From Pseudohoeflea suaedae (lineage in GTDB: Bacteria > Pseudomonadota > Alphaproteobacteria > Rhizobiales > Rhizobiaceae), in NCBI RefSeq assembly GCF_004354915.1, contig NZ_SMSI01000004.1, forward strand, positions 248,001 through 312,000: a stretch of 64,000 nucleotides of DNA. The letters are read 5' to 3'. The notes under the pieces are model-generated. The model was not told where the DNA came from and did no database searches. It saw only the letters and a list, made by a program, of their open reading frames with translations. Of this stretch, positions 62,632 to 64,000 are shown piece by piece; within the stretch, counting starts at the first letter, position 1, and each line of letters opens with the position of its first letter. Made by a program: the position numbers and the translations under genes.

Positions 62632-64000
62632 TCACTCAGCCTTCACGCTGTCTGCCGAAAGCCCCTTGATCAGCGCGAAACCGTTGGCGCCGAGTTTGAG
62701 GATCTCGCCGGCCATCTCGCAGTTTCGCGAGACGGGCTCGGGCGTGGCCTTCTGGCCAAGTGTCAGCGCCTGAGGCGCGCTGGAGAGATTGAACAGGCAG
62801 AGCAGGCCGTCCGCCCCCTCGCCCCGCGCAAAGCCGAGCACCGGCTCGGGCAGATCGGCAAAACTCGTCACCCCGCTCATCAGGGCGTCAGAGCTTTTTC
62901 GGTACGCCAGCATCTCGCGGTAATAGGCGAGCACCGAATTGGGATCGTCGTCCTGCCGGTCGACCGCGTGCGCCGCCTGTTCGGGCTTGACCGGCAGCCA
63001 CGGCTTGGCGTCGGAAAACCCGCCATGCTCGGCCTGCGCCTGCCAGACCATCGGCGTGCGGCAGCCGTCGCGGCCCTTGTATTCGGGCCAGAAGGTGATG
63101 CCGGGCGGGTCGACGAGCTCCTCGAAGGCGAGTTCCGTTTCGGTCTGCCCGAGTTCTTCGCCCTGATAGAGGCAGATCGTCCCTTCGAGCGAGAGGAGAA
63201 GGGCAGCGGCCTGGCGGGCGAGCGCATCGGGATCGTCGGAATGCCTGGCCCAGCGGCTGACATGACGGATGACGTCGTGGTTGGAAAAGCTCCAGCACGG
63301 CCAGCCGTTGCGGTCACGCGCGGCGTCGTAAAAGGCCTTCACGCATTTCCGGAAATGTGCCGCGGAGAACTGATCGCTCAGCATTTCGAAGGAATAGGCC
63401 ATGTGCAGCTTGTCGCCGTCGGCGGTGTACTCGGCCATGATGGCGTTCGCCTTGTGGCTTTCGCCGACCTCGCCCACCATCATGCGTGCGTCGTACTTGT
63501 CCATCGTCTCGCGCATGCGCCTGAGGAAAGGGACGTTCTCGGGGCGGGTCTTGGAATAGACATGGTCCTGCATGTCGTAGGGACGCACCGCGTTTCGTCC
63601 GGCGGCCGTCATCAGCGGCGGGTTGTTCCTCAGCCGCGTGTCGTGGAAATAGTAGTTCACGGTGTCGAGCCGGAACCCGTCGACGCCGCGGTCGAGCCAG
63701 AACTCCATGATGTCCAGGATTTCGTCCTGCACCGCCCTGTTGTGGAAATTCAGGTCCGGCTGCGAGGTGAGGAAGTTGTGCAGGTAATATTGCCGCCGGC
63801 GGGTATCCCACTGCCAGGCGGAACCACCGAACACGGAAGGCCAGTGATTGGGCACGAAGCCGTCCTCGTCGGCATCCGCCCAGACATACCAGTCGGCTTT
63901 CGGATTGTCGCGCGACGAGCGGCTTTCCTCGAACCACGGATGCCGGTCGGATGAATGGGAATAGACCTGGTCGACGATGACTTTGAGGCCGAGCTCGTGC
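62632..64000 (-). CDS. aglA: Alpha-glucosidase, GH13 family (5' part beyond the window)
   Basis: The reading frame runs off the right edge, so about 456 C-terminal residues are seen here. GH13 blocks are VIVDQVYSHSS near the visible N-terminus, the catalytic nucleophile Asp in GFRLDTVNYYFHD, acid/base Glu in MMVGEVGE, and the transition-state Asp in FSNHDVIRH. DGCRTPMVW is also typical of GH13 alpha-glucosidases such as rhizobial AglA and oligo-1,6-glucosidases. It hydrolyses alpha-glucosides such as sucrose, maltose or trehalose in the cytoplasm. An aglEFGK transporter may lie beyond the window. Confidence 0.9.
   Translation of the reverse strand, partial: HELGLKVIVDQVYSHSSDRHPWFEESRSSRDNPKADWYVWADADEDGFVPNHWPSVFGGSAWQWDTRRRQYYLHNFLTSQPDLNFHNRAVQDEILDIMEFWLDRGVDGFRLDTVNYYFHDTRLRNNPPLMTAAGRNAVRPYDMQDHVYSKTRPENVPFLRRMRETMDKYDARMMVGEVGESHKANAIMAEYTADGDKLHMAYSFEMLSDQFSAAHFRKCVKAFYDAARDRNGWPCWSFSNHDVIRHVSRWARHSDDPDALARQAAALLLSLEGTICLYQGEELGQTETELAFEELVDPPGITFWPEYKGRDGCRTPMVWQAQAEHGGFSDAKPWLPVKPEQAAHAVDRQDDDPNSVLAYYREMLAYRKSSDALMSGVTSFADLPEPVLGFARGEGADGLLCLFNLSSAPQALTLGQKATPEPVSRNCEMAGEILKLGANGFALIKGLSADSVKAE

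Overview
The window is a gene-dense, high-GC chromosomal segment from an alphaproteobacterium, most probably of the order Hyphomicrobiales (Rhizobiales), close to Rhizobiaceae or Aurantimonadaceae. The order is supported by a fused anthranilate synthase TrpE(G) preceded by a 14-residue leader peptide with three Trp codons, a NolR-like ArsR regulator, a choXWV choline transporter, an AglA-type alpha-glucosidase, a TGA-N9-TCA (RirA-type) iron box, HWE-family kinase signalling and a palindromic repeat of the rhizobial intergenic type. The genus cannot be settled from the sequence alone. I saw no tRNA, rRNA, CRISPR array, integrase or transposase.

Positions 1-9970 hold the 3' end of an unidentified gene, an ABC-2 exporter pair, a NUDIX hydrolase, a metallophosphoesterase, a membrane-anchored hypothetical protein and an alpha/beta hydrolase. 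A visibly AT-richer two-gene insert (DUF2188 protein plus a TIR/deoxyribosyltransferase-like protein) lies between the hydrolase and leuA. leuA is preceded by a leucine-rich leader peptide. An orphan HWE histidine kinase and a divergent glutaredoxin-membrane fusion gene follow.

Positions 10000-24850 hold rhlE, a CDF metal exporter with a small cytochrome c, trpL-trpE(G), a haem-type TonB-dependent receptor with an iron box, formate-tetrahydrofolate ligase, putA with its divergent Lrp-type regulator, and a LuxR solo. Positions 24872-31558 form a compact five-gene operon of unknown function: a coiled-coil protein, an uncharacterised protein, an AAA+ ATPase, a DUF6638-like protein and a DUF2333 membrane protein. 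It is the largest block in the window without an assigned role. After a cytochrome c and thymidine kinase come choXWV, an SDR, a HugZ-like protein, and an ArsR (NolR-like)-copZ-copA copper-export cluster. Two convergent Gfo/Idh/MocA oxidoreductases and a secreted GH9 cellulase close this region.

Positions 45103-60691 encode reductive pyrimidine catabolism. PreT-PreA reduce uracil or thymine, dihydropyrimidinase opens the ring, an M20 beta-ureidopropionase releases beta-alanine, and an omega-aminotransferase converts beta-alanine to malonate semialdehyde. A RutR-type TetR regulator is divergent from the aminotransferase-led operon. A THI5-like ABC transporter probably imports the substrate. 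A 17-bp motif shared by the preT and rutR/aminotransferase promoter regions is a candidate operator. The operon also carries a LysE exporter, a class II aldolase homologue, a VOC protein and an SDR with a degenerate active site, which the textbook pathway does not explain. Adenine deaminase, a palindromic repeat and the 3' part of an alpha-glucosidase gene end the window.
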